A DNA stretch of 17,664 nucleotides, taken from NCBI GenBank assembly GCA_934229335.1, contig CAKQDQ010000039.1, positions 1 through 17,664 on the forward strand. The letters are read 5' to 3'. Numbering within the stretch: position 1 is the first letter of the stretch; each line of letters begins with the position of its first letter. The notes beneath the pieces are model-generated. The model worked only from the letters and a program-made list of their open reading frames with translations. It was not told the origin of the DNA and did not search any database. Below are positions 8,958 to 15,428 of the stretch, one piece after another. Made by a program: the position numbers and the translations under genes. The stretch is from an uncultured Prevotella sp. (GTDB taxonomy: Bacteria; Bacteroidota; Bacteroidia; Bacteroidales; Bacteroidaceae).

Positions 8958-8985
8958 GCTGGATAAAAACTTTTTAGTATATTTG
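8955..8985 (+). promoter_or_regulatory. Bacteroidetes-type promoter for the MerR gene
   Basis: TTTG at 8955-8958 and TATATTTG at 8978-8985 are separated by 19 bp. Both match the Bacteroides sigma-ABfr consensus (TTTG, N19, TAnnTTTG) exactly. Transcription would start near 8992, giving a leader of about 17 nt before the ATG at 9009. The -33 box overlaps the tail of the preceding terminator. Confidence 0.75.
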
Positions 8986-9008
8986 CAGTCAAATAAAACT
9001 TGAAGACA

Positions 9009-9356
9009 ATGGCACTTAATACTGAAAAAAATCTAAAGACATATTACAGTATCAAGGAAGTAGCAAAGATGTTCTCACTTACAGAGTCAACCTTGCGCTA
9101 CTGGGAGACGGAGTTCCCATATCTGAAGCCGCGTACTACCGCCAATAACGTAAGGCAGTATACGGACAAGGATATAGAGGAGCTACGCTATATACACAAT
9201 CTTGTGAAAGTGCGTGGCTTTAAGCTCGCGGCGGCAAGAAAAATCATCAGCTCCAACCGTGACGGCGTAGACAAAAGCACGAAAGTCCTTGAACAGCTGA
9301 TAGACGTGAGAAACCAGCTACAGGAGATGAAAGACGCACTTGACAAAATAGTGTGA
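9009..9356 (+). CDS. MerR family transcriptional regulator
   Basis: A 115-residue protein with an N-terminal winged helix-turn-helix: YYSIKEVAKMFSLTESTLRYWETEFP at ~11-36, then the wing VRQYTDKDIEEL at ~45-56. It ends in a predicted coiled-coil dimerisation helix (KVLEQLIDVRNQLQEMKDALDKIV). No ligand-binding domain follows, so it is the short MerR type widespread in Bacteroidetes. I chose the ATG at 9009 (MALNTEKNL), which matches the usual MALN start of these proteins, over the TTG at 9000 that lies nearly on the predicted transcription start. Its targets are unknown. The HIT gene begins 72 bp downstream. Between them is a GGGCA/TGCCC hairpin without a T-run. Confidence 0.88.
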   Translation: MALNTEKNLKTYYSIKEVAKMFSLTESTLRYWETEFPYLKPRTTANNVRQYTDKDIEELRYIHNLVKVRGFKLAAARKIISSNRDGVDKSTKVLEQLIDVRNQLQEMKDALDKIV

Positions 9357-9428
9357 CAAATAATGACATACTTGCGTAGGGCATGCAGTGCCCAGCGTTA
9401 CCTTAACTAACATAAAAAGAACTATACA

Positions 9429-9854
9429 ATGTACAGCGATCCAAAAGAGTGTCTCTATTGTACCAATAACGAGACATTACACAACTTGATGATTGAGATA
9501 ACCCATCTGCGTGTATCTCGAGTTTTCCTTTTTAAGGAGCAGACATATCACGGTCGTTGCCTCGTGGCATACGACGGTCATGTCAACGACCTCAATGAGC
9601 TTAACGATCAGCAGCGCAATGACTTTATGGCTGACGTAGCTCAGACTACACGTGCCATGCAGAAAGCTTTTAATCCAGAGAAGATAAACTACGGTGCTTA
9701 TTCAGATACACTGTCACATCTCCACTTCCATTTGGTACCAAAATATAAAGGCGGTCCTGACTATCCAGGAGTATTCCGTATGAACCCAGGTGAGGTATAT
9801 CTCACAGATGATGAGTATAAGGAAATGATAGAAAAGATAAAGGCTAATCTGTAA
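9429..9854 (+). CDS. HIT family protein (histidine triad)
   Basis: A 141-residue histidine-triad protein. The active-site motif HLHFHLVPK is at ~97-105, and an N-terminal pair C8-x2-C11 probably binds zinc together with histidines, as in several HIT hydrolases. HIT proteins hydrolyse nucleoside phosphoramidates or dinucleotide polyphosphates in the cytoplasm. The order of motifs (the FKEQTYHGRCLVAYDGHVNDLNEL segment, then the triad, then KGGPDYPGVF) fits the Hint/Fhit superfamily; the exact substrate cannot be told. The lipoprotein gene starts 7 bp after the stop codon, so the two are probably co-transcribed. Confidence 0.92.
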   Translation: MYSDPKECLYCTNNETLHNLMIEITHLRVSRVFLFKEQTYHGRCLVAYDGHVNDLNELNDQQRNDFMADVAQTTRAMQKAFNPEKINYGAYSDTLSHLHFHLVPKYKGGPDYPGVFRMNPGEVYLTDDEYKEMIEKIKANL

Positions 9855-9861
9855 GAACCTC

Positions 9862-10566
9862 TTGAAGCTTCAAAGCAACATAATAACGTTTATCATCTTC
9901 TGCACGCTGTATGGACTTACAGCGTGCCAGAAGATTGATTTGGACGACTTGGTAACAGCTGAGGAAGAGAAAAAGCAAGAGACGACAACGGATAACGGTG
10001 GCGATGACACAGAGGTAAAAAAGGAGAATAAGTCGCAGCTACAGTTACAATGTCTGGCTGACGGAACACTGCTGTTGCCCACCGATAATCATGTAGTAGC
10101 ATTGTCTGCCAGAAACGATGATGGAGACAGTGTAGTGCTCTACGTCTCCTTGTATGAATGGAACGACGTTCCATCGTCGCTAAGTTCTACCAATGCAGAG
10201 TTGGCAAGGCAAACGGCAGCCATGTATCGTGAGGGAAACATCTCAGGATGGCGTATACCGACAAAAGAAGAAGCTCAGGCGTTGCGACGTCAGTATAATC
10301 GTAATTCCTCTTTGCCAGGTGCCGAGGTTGTCGATAATTTGAAGTCATTGAATGATGACATATCCAAGGCTGGCGGTATACCGCTTACCGCATTGCTGAA
10401 AAATGACGGCCAGACCGCTTATCGCTATCTTTGTGATGACGGAATGTCTACGTTTTCATTAAAAACAGGTTCAAAAACCACAACAGCTGGTGCAAAAACA
10501 AAATATAACTTACGCCTTGTGAAGGACTCTGTCATAGTAAGTAGGTGTTCAAAATATTCCTTATAA
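9862..10566 (+). CDS. small lipoprotein with a DUF1566/FISUMP-like C-terminal region
   Basis: A 234-residue secreted lipoprotein. The TTG start at 9862 is chosen because only it gives the hydrophobic N-terminus (NIITFIIFCTLYGLTAC) with lipobox LTAC and Cys22 as the lipidated residue; no in-frame ATG exists before the mature part. After Cys22 comes an acidic, low-complexity linker (~30-60). The rest (ALSARNDDGDSVVLYV, then GWRIPTKEEAQALRRQYN, then YNLRLVKD) resembles the 'WRIPT.EE...LR.VKD' pattern of DUF1566/Fibrobacter-succinogenes-major-paralogous domains found in many Bacteroidales surface lipoproteins. Function is unknown. Its tight spacing to the HIT gene suggests one transcript. Confidence 0.75.
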   Translation: MKLQSNIITFIIFCTLYGLTACQKIDLDDLVTAEEEKKQETTTDNGGDDTEVKKENKSQLQLQCLADGTLLLPTDNHVVALSARNDDGDSVVLYVSLYEWNDVPSSLSSTNAELARQTAAMYREGNISGWRIPTKEEAQALRRQYNRNSSLPGAEVVDNLKSLNDDISKAGGIPLTALLKNDGQTAYRYLCDDGMSTFSLKTGSKTTTAGAKTKYNLRLVKDSVIVSRCSKYSL

Positions 10567-10599
10567 AACAAGAACATAAACCTAACTTATTTATAAAAA

Positions 10600-10625
10600 T
10601 AATTTTGAATACGATTACTAATCGT
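10600..10625 (+). promoter_or_regulatory. candidate manA promoter with an overlapping palindromic operator
   Basis: TAATTTTG (10600-10607) fits the TAnnTTTG -7 consensus; no good -33 box is visible 19 bp upstream. Starting 3 bp downstream is a perfect 15-bp palindrome ACGATTA-C-TAATCGT (10611-10625), which would cover the transcription start. The position suggests a repressor site, but I cannot name the regulator. Confidence 0.45.
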
Positions 10626-10668
10626 CACGTTGATAGATTTATAGAAGCACCATTAATATATAATCTTT

Positions 10669-11739
10669 ATGCAAATATATCCTTTACTCTTCAAACCTAA
10701 TTTACATACGGTAGTGTGGGGTGGCAATCGCCTTATCCCATATAAAGGTATTGCCACAACAGCATTACCTGACGGTATAGCGTTAGACACACCCATAGGG
10801 GAGAGTTGGGAAGTATCAGCAGTAGAGTCCAGTCCTTGCACAGTAGCGAATGGGTCGTTGCAAGGCAGAGACCTGATAAGCGTGGTAGACGAATACGGGG
10901 CGTCACTATTGGGTAACGCCGTGTATAAGCAATATGGAGGCAAGCTACCACTGTTAGTAAAGTTTATTGATGCCAGCAAGGACCTAAGCATACAGGTGCA
11001 TCCCAACGACGACATCGCTATGCGTCGACACGGAAAGTTCGGTAAGACAGAGATGTGGTATATCATTGATGCAGAACCTGGCGCCTGTCTCTATGCAGGA
11101 TTTAAGGAAACGATAACACCTTATGAGTATAAGAAGAGAGTAGAAGATGGCACGATATGTGATGTCTTGGCACGCCATGAGGTACACCCTGGCGATGTAT
11201 TCTATATCCCAGCAGGTCGCATACACGCTATCTGTGGTGGCATAATGCTTGCAGAGGTGCAGCAGTCAAGTGATGTAACATACCGTATATTCGATTATAA
11301 TCGTCCGGGACTGGACGGTAAGCCACGCCAGCTTCATACCGAGTTGGCGGCAGAGGCGATAGACTATCATGTAGAGAAAGACTATCGCACCCACTACGGT
11401 GATACCACAGAACGCGCAGCGCAAGTTATCGATACGCCCTTCTTCGATGTAAGAGTGATGGATATAAAGGAGGCGTTTCATCGCAACCTGCTCAAATACG
11501 ACTCTTTCGTCATCTCAATGTGCATAAAGGGGCATTGTCGTATCTCACTGCGTAACTATACTGGCGAACAGCAGACCATAGAGATGCCAGAAGGTAACTC
11601 ATGTCTTATACCAGCGTCAATAGCAGACTATGACATCATTCCGCTGTTGCCAAACACAAGAATATTAGAAGCGCATATAGACAATCAGAATCATTCACCG
11701 TTGTCGCAGATAACGAGATTTCTGCATATAGCAAAATAA
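10669..11739 (+). CDS. manA: mannose-6-phosphate isomerase, class I
   Basis: A 356-residue type I phosphomannose isomerase. The cupin zinc ligands are visible: Q109 and H111 in SIQVHPND, E128 in KTEMWYI, and H186 in IPAGRIHAI. The N-terminus (YPLLFKPNLHTVVWGGNRL) and the motif EVQQSSDVTYRIFDYNR are also typical. It interconverts fructose-6-phosphate and mannose-6-phosphate in the cytoplasm, feeding GDP-mannose and GDP-fucose for glycan synthesis. That may be relevant to the polysaccharide locus starting at 16964, although the two are separate. The MFS gene follows after 7 bp, so they probably form an operon. Confidence 0.93.
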   Translation: MQIYPLLFKPNLHTVVWGGNRLIPYKGIATTALPDGIALDTPIGESWEVSAVESSPCTVANGSLQGRDLISVVDEYGASLLGNAVYKQYGGKLPLLVKFIDASKDLSIQVHPNDDIAMRRHGKFGKTEMWYIIDAEPGACLYAGFKETITPYEYKKRVEDGTICDVLARHEVHPGDVFYIPAGRIHAICGGIMLAEVQQSSDVTYRIFDYNRPGLDGKPRQLHTELAAEAIDYHVEKDYRTHYGDTTERAAQVIDTPFFDVRVMDIKEAFHRNLLKYDSFVISMCIKGHCRISLRNYTGEQQTIEMPEGNSCLIPASIADYDIIPLLPNTRILEAHIDNQNHSPLSQITRFLHIAK

Positions 11740-11746
11740 CATAATA

Positions 11747-12925
11747 TTGAATACTGATTTACTAAAAGAGAATGGCGGCATACCGCGTGGTATGTTGCTG
11801 ATGATGGCTACAATGGCGGGAGTCACTGTGGCCAATTGTTATTATAACCAGCCGTTATTAGAACTGATAAGCAGTGAGCTGCGGGTATCTCACGCTAACG
11901 CCAACCTTATAACCGTAGTCACGCAGATAGGATACGCGCTCGGACTATGTCTCATCATACCCATGGGCGACCTTTTCTCGCGACGCCGTATCATCATTGT
12001 AAATATGTTGACAGCGGCACTGATGACCGCCCTTATAGCGGTAGCGACAAACGTCTACGTGATATGGGGAGCATCATTGTTGCTTGGTGCCAGTTCCGTC
12101 ATACCGCAGTTGTTTATCCCCATGGCAGGGCAGTTCTCAGAACCGCGTAACAAGAGCCGCAACATGGGCATTGTGCTCTCAGGACTTCTCACGGGCATAC
12201 TCGCCTCACGCGTTGTCAGTGGTATAGTAGGCGAGATGTTAGGGTGGCGTGCCATGTTCTTAATAGCGGCATTGGTGATGCTTGGCAGTATGGCTGTAAC
12301 ACTACGTATGCTACCCGACACACCGCGTAATTTCGCTGGCACGTACTCCGCACTGTTACGCTCCGTATTACACATAGCCATAACACATAGCCAGATACGC
12401 ATCAATGCCATACGTGCGGCACTGGGCTTTGGCTCCATGCTCGCCATCTGGTCGTGTATGGCGTTTCATCTTGCGCAGCCACCATTCTGCGCTGGCAGCG
12501 ATATGGTCGGGTTGCTTGGCGTGTGTGGCATAGCAGGAGCCATGATAGCCAGTGGCATGGGCAAACTCGTACCCGTGTTGGGCGTAAGACGTTTCAGTCT
12601 AATAGGCGTGGCAGTACAGCTATTAGCATGGGCTATAGCTTGGTTGATGAACGACAGTTACGTAGGGCTCATCGTTGCTATAATCCTCGTTGACGTAGGA
12701 CTGCAGTGTCAACAGCTCAGCAATCAGAGCGGTTGCATACAGGAAGTGCCCGAAGCCGCCAGTCGTGCCAACACCGTCTTTATGACAACCTATTTCGTAG
12801 GAGGCTCTATCGGCACCCTCTGTGCAGGCATTGGTTGGGAGCATTATGGTTGGTCAGGAGTATGCGTTGTCGGTGTAGCGTTTGCGTTAGGCTCACTCAT
12901 CGTCTCTCTCGTCACGTCACGCTGA
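11747..12925 (+). CDS. MFS transporter (drug/sugar efflux type)
   Basis: A 392-residue inner-membrane protein with about 12 hydrophobic segments. The loop 2-3 motif of the major facilitator superfamily is present as GDLFSRRRIIIVNML (~76-90). The N-terminal signature AGVTVANCYYNQPLLELI is typical of the bacterial AraJ/YgaY-like DHA1 efflux subgroup. The protein should use the proton gradient to export or exchange a small molecule; the substrate is unknown. The start used is TTG at 11747, 7 bp after manA; the in-frame ATG at residue 16 (MLLMMATMAG) is an alternative. The stop codon lies in a 7-bp stem CTGATGG/CCATCAG (12922-12953). Confidence 0.88.
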   Translation: MNTDLLKENGGIPRGMLLMMATMAGVTVANCYYNQPLLELISSELRVSHANANLITVVTQIGYALGLCLIIPMGDLFSRRRIIIVNMLTAALMTALIAVATNVYVIWGASLLLGASSVIPQLFIPMAGQFSEPRNKSRNMGIVLSGLLTGILASRVVSGIVGEMLGWRAMFLIAALVMLGSMAVTLRMLPDTPRNFAGTYSALLRSVLHIAITHSQIRINAIRAALGFGSMLAIWSCMAFHLAQPPFCAGSDMVGLLGVCGIAGAMIASGMGKLVPVLGVRRFSLIGVAVQLLAWAIAWLMNDSYVGLIVAIILVDVGLQCQQLSNQSGCIQEVPEAASRANTVFMTTYFVGGSIGTLCAGIGWEHYGWSGVCVVGVAFALGSLIVSLVTSR

Positions 12926-13035
12926 TGGCAAACCGTTTGCTATTGTCCATCAGAAAAAAAATAAAAGGGCAGGGTTACTTCCCCTATACGTTTTACATAA
13001 AAAGGTAGTTAATAACCATTATGTGAAATATATTT

Positions 13036-13548
13036 ATGAAGAAAGTATTATTATCAGCGTGTATGATAGCTCTATCATTAACAGGAGCTAACGCAAAGGG
13101 TAATCCAGAAGAATTAGATTATGCCGGTGTAGAGTATAATGCAGGCTTTGAAGAGCCAGGCATCGGTGTGTATTCCATAGGTTATCAGCGTCTTAATGAC
13201 AAAGGGTTTGGCGTAGAATTTACTATGGGTGCCAATTATGGTCTGGTAGATTCAGACTTTGCAGGAATGTTCTTTAACTTGGGTCCCAGTTACGGTTATG
13301 CGGTTACAGATAACATCATGGTGTCAACATCCTTGTGTTTCTCAGGTAGCTACATTGGGCAAGGTTATAAGGAAGGTAGTAAAACCAAGAAAGAAGACAT
13401 GAAGTTTTATGCTGGTGTATCTTTAAGACCTCAAGTAACGTTTCGTGTTGGCAAAGTGAGACCTCACTTAGGCGTGACCTTTAGCTATTCTGGTGGTGCA
13501 GATAAGATGGACGTAGGATTCATTGGTGGCATAGGCTTTAGCATTTAA
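13036..13548 (+). CDS. small outer-membrane beta-barrel protein
   Basis: A 170-residue protein with a clear Sec signal peptide (KKVLLSACMIALSLTGANA, predicted cleavage after Ala20). The mature part consists of alternating amphipathic strands rich in Gly, Tyr and Phe (GVEFTMGANYGLV, FFNLGPSYGYAV, GVSLRPQVTFRVG, HLGVTFSYSGG) and ends in FIGGIGFSI. This is the look of an 8-stranded OmpX/OmpW-like barrel inserted in the outer membrane. Function is unknown. It is separated by 110 bp from the MFS gene and followed by a strong hairpin, so it is probably its own transcription unit. Confidence 0.75.
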   Translation: MKKVLLSACMIALSLTGANAKGNPEELDYAGVEYNAGFEEPGIGVYSIGYQRLNDKGFGVEFTMGANYGLVDSDFAGMFFNLGPSYGYAVTDNIMVSTSLCFSGSYIGQGYKEGSKTKKEDMKFYAGVSLRPQVTFRVGKVRPHLGVTFSYSGGADKMDVGFIGGIGFSI

Positions 13549-13571
13549 TGATTTCAAAACCTTTAGTGGAG

Positions 13572-13615
13572 TAGGGCGTAACAAAAGTAGTAAAAATACT
13601 TTTTGTTACGCCCTA
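13572..13615 (+). terminator. 18-bp hairpin after the beta-barrel gene
   Basis: TAGGGCGTAACAAAA (13572-13586) pairs perfectly with TTTTGTTACGCCCTA (13601-13615). The stem can extend by AGTA/TACT with one bulged T, leaving a loop of about 7 nt. It lies 23 bp after the stop codon and probably ends the transcript, although the following sequence (TTGCTTTA) is only weakly T-rich. Confidence 0.6.
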
Positions 13616-13656
13616 TTGCTTTATGGTGGTAATTTATAGAACCATCCTTAATCGGT

Positions 13657-13709
13657 ATTACGACAACGGTGCCCAAATCGCAGTGCGGTTTGGGCACCGT
13701 TGTCGTAAT
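13657..13709. repeat. near-perfect 53-nt palindromic hairpin upstream of the recombinase
   Basis: A 21-nt arm at 13657-13677 (begins ATTACGACAACGG) is the exact reverse complement of 13689-13709. The loop adds a T-G wobble and CGC/GCG pairs, giving a stem of about 25 bp closed by an AGT triloop. No T-run follows. It lies 131 bp upstream of the tyrosine recombinase start. Confidence 0.85.
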
Positions 13710-13840
13710 TATAAAATCTATTACATTGTCTGTTACCGTTGTTCGCCAAACACTTGCCATTTCATGGAAAATGATGCAACCGTGTAGGGAAAAAATATTT
13801 TGATTACCAACTTTATAATATGTAAAAAGAATACTTACTT

Positions 13841-15064
13841 ATGGCTACAATGAAATTAAAATTTCGTCCATCATCGGTACCAGAAACAGAAGGTACACTA
13901 TATTATCAGGTGATACACAAAAGAAATGTGAAGTGGATAAGTACTGAATATCATGTATTTCCGCAGGAATGGAATGAGAAGACAGAGAGATTGATAATAC
14001 CGCTCGATGGTAAAAGAAAAAGTCAACTGCAACAGATGCAGATTGTAATAGACCAGGAACAGAAACAACGTAAAGAGATTATCCGCAAAATAGAAAATGC
14101 TGATAACGACTTCTCGCTTGACGAACTGTGTGATGCCTTCAAGCACATAACACCATGCAAGACCGTCTTTACCTTCTTGCAGGAACAAATAGCGAGACAG
14201 AAGCTGATGCTGCGACAAGGCACGTCCATGACTTATACCAGTGCCTATCGTAGGTTCAAGGAATTTCGGGAGAATGTAGATTTGCCATTTGAAGAACTTT
14301 CTCCTGACATGATAGAAGAATATGAGGCATGGCTTCTACATAGAGGCTTGAAAACAAATAGTATAAGGTTTTACCTACGCACACTCAATACCTTATTATA
14401 TAAAGCTGTAGATGAAGGACTACTACAAGAAAACAAAAGCTTGTTCTGCCGGGTGCGACTTTCATATGTTAAGACCACTAAGCGAGCCATATCAGAGACA
14501 CACATCCGCAGTATACAAAAAATGCAACTGCCACAGGGGACAACATTGGCGTTTGCACGAGACATCTTCATGTTTAGCTTTTATATGCGCGGGATGCCGT
14601 TTGTGGACATTGCCTATCTAAAAAAAACATCCTTGAAGCATGGGGTGGTGAGATATTGTCGCAAGAAGACAAACCAACCGCTTGCGGTGCAATGGGAACG
14701 GGAGCAGAGAGAGATTGTGGAGCGGTATGCGCACCAAGCAGAAAGTACACCGTATATGTTGCCTATCATTCTGAAAGCAGATGGAACAGAATACAAGCAG
14801 TATCTACGTATGCAAGAAAAAGTGAACCGAGCATTAAAGAAAATAGGCGACATGATAGGACTGAAGATGCCCTTAACCCTCTATGTGGCTCGCCATTCAT
14901 GGGCAAGCATAGCACAAGACATGAACTATTCCATTTCCATCATTAGTGAAGGTATGGGACACCACTCCATCAAAACTACGCAAACATATTTGGCATCAAT
15001 AGATAAATCGAGAGTAAATGAAGCAAACCGCAAAATAATGCGAAGAATAAGTAGAGGAAAATAG
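13841..15064 (+). CDS. tyrosine recombinase (candidate DNA invertase)
   Basis: A 407-residue integrase in the Bacteroidales tyrosine-recombinase style. The N-terminal arm-type DNA-binding region spans ~1-90, a SAM-like core-binding domain ~105-200, and the catalytic domain ~215-400. Catalytic residues are all visible: R250 (YMRGMPF), the beta-hairpin Lys in CRKKTNQ (275/276), R351 and H352 in YVARHSWAS, H374 in GMGHHS, and nucleophile Y383 in TTQTYLAS. Known homologues in Bacteroides (Mpi, Tsr types) invert short promoter segments next to polysaccharide or surface-protein genes. Here a 22-bp inverted repeat pair starts 58 bp after the stop codon, making this enzyme the obvious candidate to act on it. 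No tRNA or att-site duplication suggests an integrative element. Confidence 0.92.
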   Translation: MATMKLKFRPSSVPETEGTLYYQVIHKRNVKWISTEYHVFPQEWNEKTERLIIPLDGKRKSQLQQMQIVIDQEQKQRKEIIRKIENADNDFSLDELCDAFKHITPCKTVFTFLQEQIARQKLMLRQGTSMTYTSAYRRFKEFRENVDLPFEELSPDMIEEYEAWLLHRGLKTNSIRFYLRTLNTLLYKAVDEGLLQENKSLFCRVRLSYVKTTKRAISETHIRSIQKMQLPQGTTLAFARDIFMFSFYMRGMPFVDIAYLKKTSLKHGVVRYCRKKTNQPLAVQWEREQREIVERYAHQAESTPYMLPIILKADGTEYKQYLRMQEKVNRALKKIGDMIGLKMPLTLYVARHSWASIAQDMNYSISIISEGMGHHSIKTTQTYLASIDKSRVNEANRKIMRRISRGK

Positions 15065-15093
15065 CAGAAATATACATAAAAGGCGGGAATAAC

Positions 15094-15116
15094 TTGGGCA
15101 GAAATGTTTAGCAAAT
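15094..15116 (+). repeat. 23-nt direct repeat, copy 1 (outside the invertible segment)
   Basis: It shares the core GAAATGTTTARCAAAT with copy 2; the full 23 nt match at 20 positions. It ends 5 bp before the left inverted repeat. Confidence 0.8.
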
Positions 15117-15121
15117 TTACG

Positions 15122-15143
15122 TATATTCTGAGTGTAATATATG
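15122..15143 (+). repeat. left inverted repeat of the invertible segment
   Basis: 22 bp (begins TATATTCTGAGTG, ends ATATATG), an exact reverse complement of 15296-15317. Identity stops sharply at both ends, as expected of recombination half-sites. Confidence 0.92.
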
Positions 15144-15153
15144 GCTTTCGCTG

Positions 15154-15161
15154 CAAAGTTA
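15154..15161 (-). promoter_or_regulatory. leftward -7 element TAACTTTG inside the invertible segment
   Basis: Read on the minus strand, the sequence is TAACTTTGCAGC, a full TAnnTTTG match and a very typical Bacteroidales -7 region. The -33 region 19 bp upstream (TGATA) is a poor match. In this orientation transcription would start near 15147 and run leftward, antisense to the recombinase. Inversion would place the element at 15278-15285 on the + strand, with a start near 15292 and a leader of about 137 nt to the UpxY gene. Confidence 0.6.
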
Positions 15162-15219
15162 CTGTTTTTCTTGCATTTATTATCATCTTCCCACGAAAAA
15201 CTTTCGGTTTGCAGCAAAA

Positions 15220-15242
15220 TTGTGCGGAAATGTTTAACAAAT
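15220..15242 (+). repeat. 23-nt direct repeat, copy 2 (inside the invertible segment)
   Basis: It matches copy 1 at 20 of 23 positions (differences at repeat positions 4, 7 and 18). If the segment inverts, the two copies become inverted with respect to each other. Confidence 0.8.
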
Positions 15243-15295
15243 CAGACATTTTCGTCACGAAAACTCCTTGATGTTCAATGATTGATACATGTTTA

Positions 15296-15317
15296 CATAT
15301 ATTACACTCAGAATATA
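15296..15317 (-). repeat. right inverted repeat of the invertible segment
   Basis: An exact reverse complement of 15122-15143, begins CATATATTACAC. It lies 111 bp before the UpxY start codon. Confidence 0.92.
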
Positions 15318-15351
15318 GGCATAATAACTGATAGATACACAGTATAAATTT

Positions 15352-15420
15352 ATGAACAATGTTATTGCGAAAGTGGCATTATCTTCCCAAGTGATGACAG
15401 CCAACAGTGACATAAAGTAG
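15352..15420 (+). CDS. possible 22-codon leader ORF upstream of UpxY
   Basis: An ATG-initiated frame of 22 sense codons (MNNVIAKVALSSQ at the start) ends in TAG 8 bp before the UpxY ATG, in a different frame. It would be part of the UpxY mRNA leader whenever the switch promoter points right. It may be a regulatory leader peptide or chance. No family is recognised. Confidence 0.25.
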   Translation: MNNVIAKVALSSQVMTANSDIK

Positions 15421-15428
15421 AAAAGAAA

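Larger units (their letters stand above)
8528..8977. other. non-coding stretch between terminator and MerR promoter
   Basis: This region contains three tandem 22-bp repeats (8590-8655), an A/T-rich imperfect inverted repeat (TACTTTT at 8686-8692 with AAAAGTA at about 8705-8711), a 7-bp inverted repeat CCTCGAA/TTCGAGG (8824-8830 and 8865-8871), two short open frames in one phase separated by a double stop (about 8671-8923), and a terminator at 8934. Nothing here matches a gene family I recognise. Confidence 0.5.
15122..15317. promoter_or_regulatory. predicted invertible promoter segment (phase switch)
   Basis: A 196-bp segment bounded by perfect 22-bp inverted repeats with 152 bp between them. 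Size and layout match the invertible promoters of Bacteroides capsular loci. It lies between a complete tyrosine recombinase and a UpxY-like gene. Inside are two outward-facing promoter-like elements that share TTTGCAGCRAAA: a leftward one with the full consensus TAACTTTG and a weaker rightward TCGGTTTG. Confidence 0.82.
15065..15428. other. 364-bp regulatory region between recombinase and UpxY gene
   Basis: It contains, in order, one copy of a 23-nt direct repeat (15094-15116), the left inverted repeat, the 152-bp promoter segment with the second direct-repeat copy (15220-15242), the right inverted repeat, and a 111-bp leader with a 22-codon ORF. The individual parts are listed separately. 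Confidence 0.8.

Noticed and set aside
9000..9008. TTG at 9000 as start of the MerR protein
   Set aside because: It is only about 8 nt from the predicted transcription start, and the ATG at 9009 gives the N-terminus usual for the family.
9379..9393. Terminator between the MerR and HIT genes
   Set aside because: GGGCA-TGCAG-TGCCC is short and no T-run follows; at most it is a weak mRNA structure.
12922..12953. Intrinsic terminator after the MFS gene
   Set aside because: A 7-bp stem CTGATGG/CCATCAG exists, but it is followed by an A-run on the + strand, not a T-run, and includes the stop codon.
13657..13709. Integron attC site
   Set aside because: It lacks the conserved core sites and the bulged extrahelical bases of attC, the arms are perfectly complementary, and the nearby recombinase is not an IntI type.
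13841..15064. Integrase of an integrative or conjugative element
   Set aside because: There is no tRNA, no direct-repeat att pair flanking a cargo, and no excisionase or mobilisation gene. The adjacent inverted repeats fit an invertase role better.
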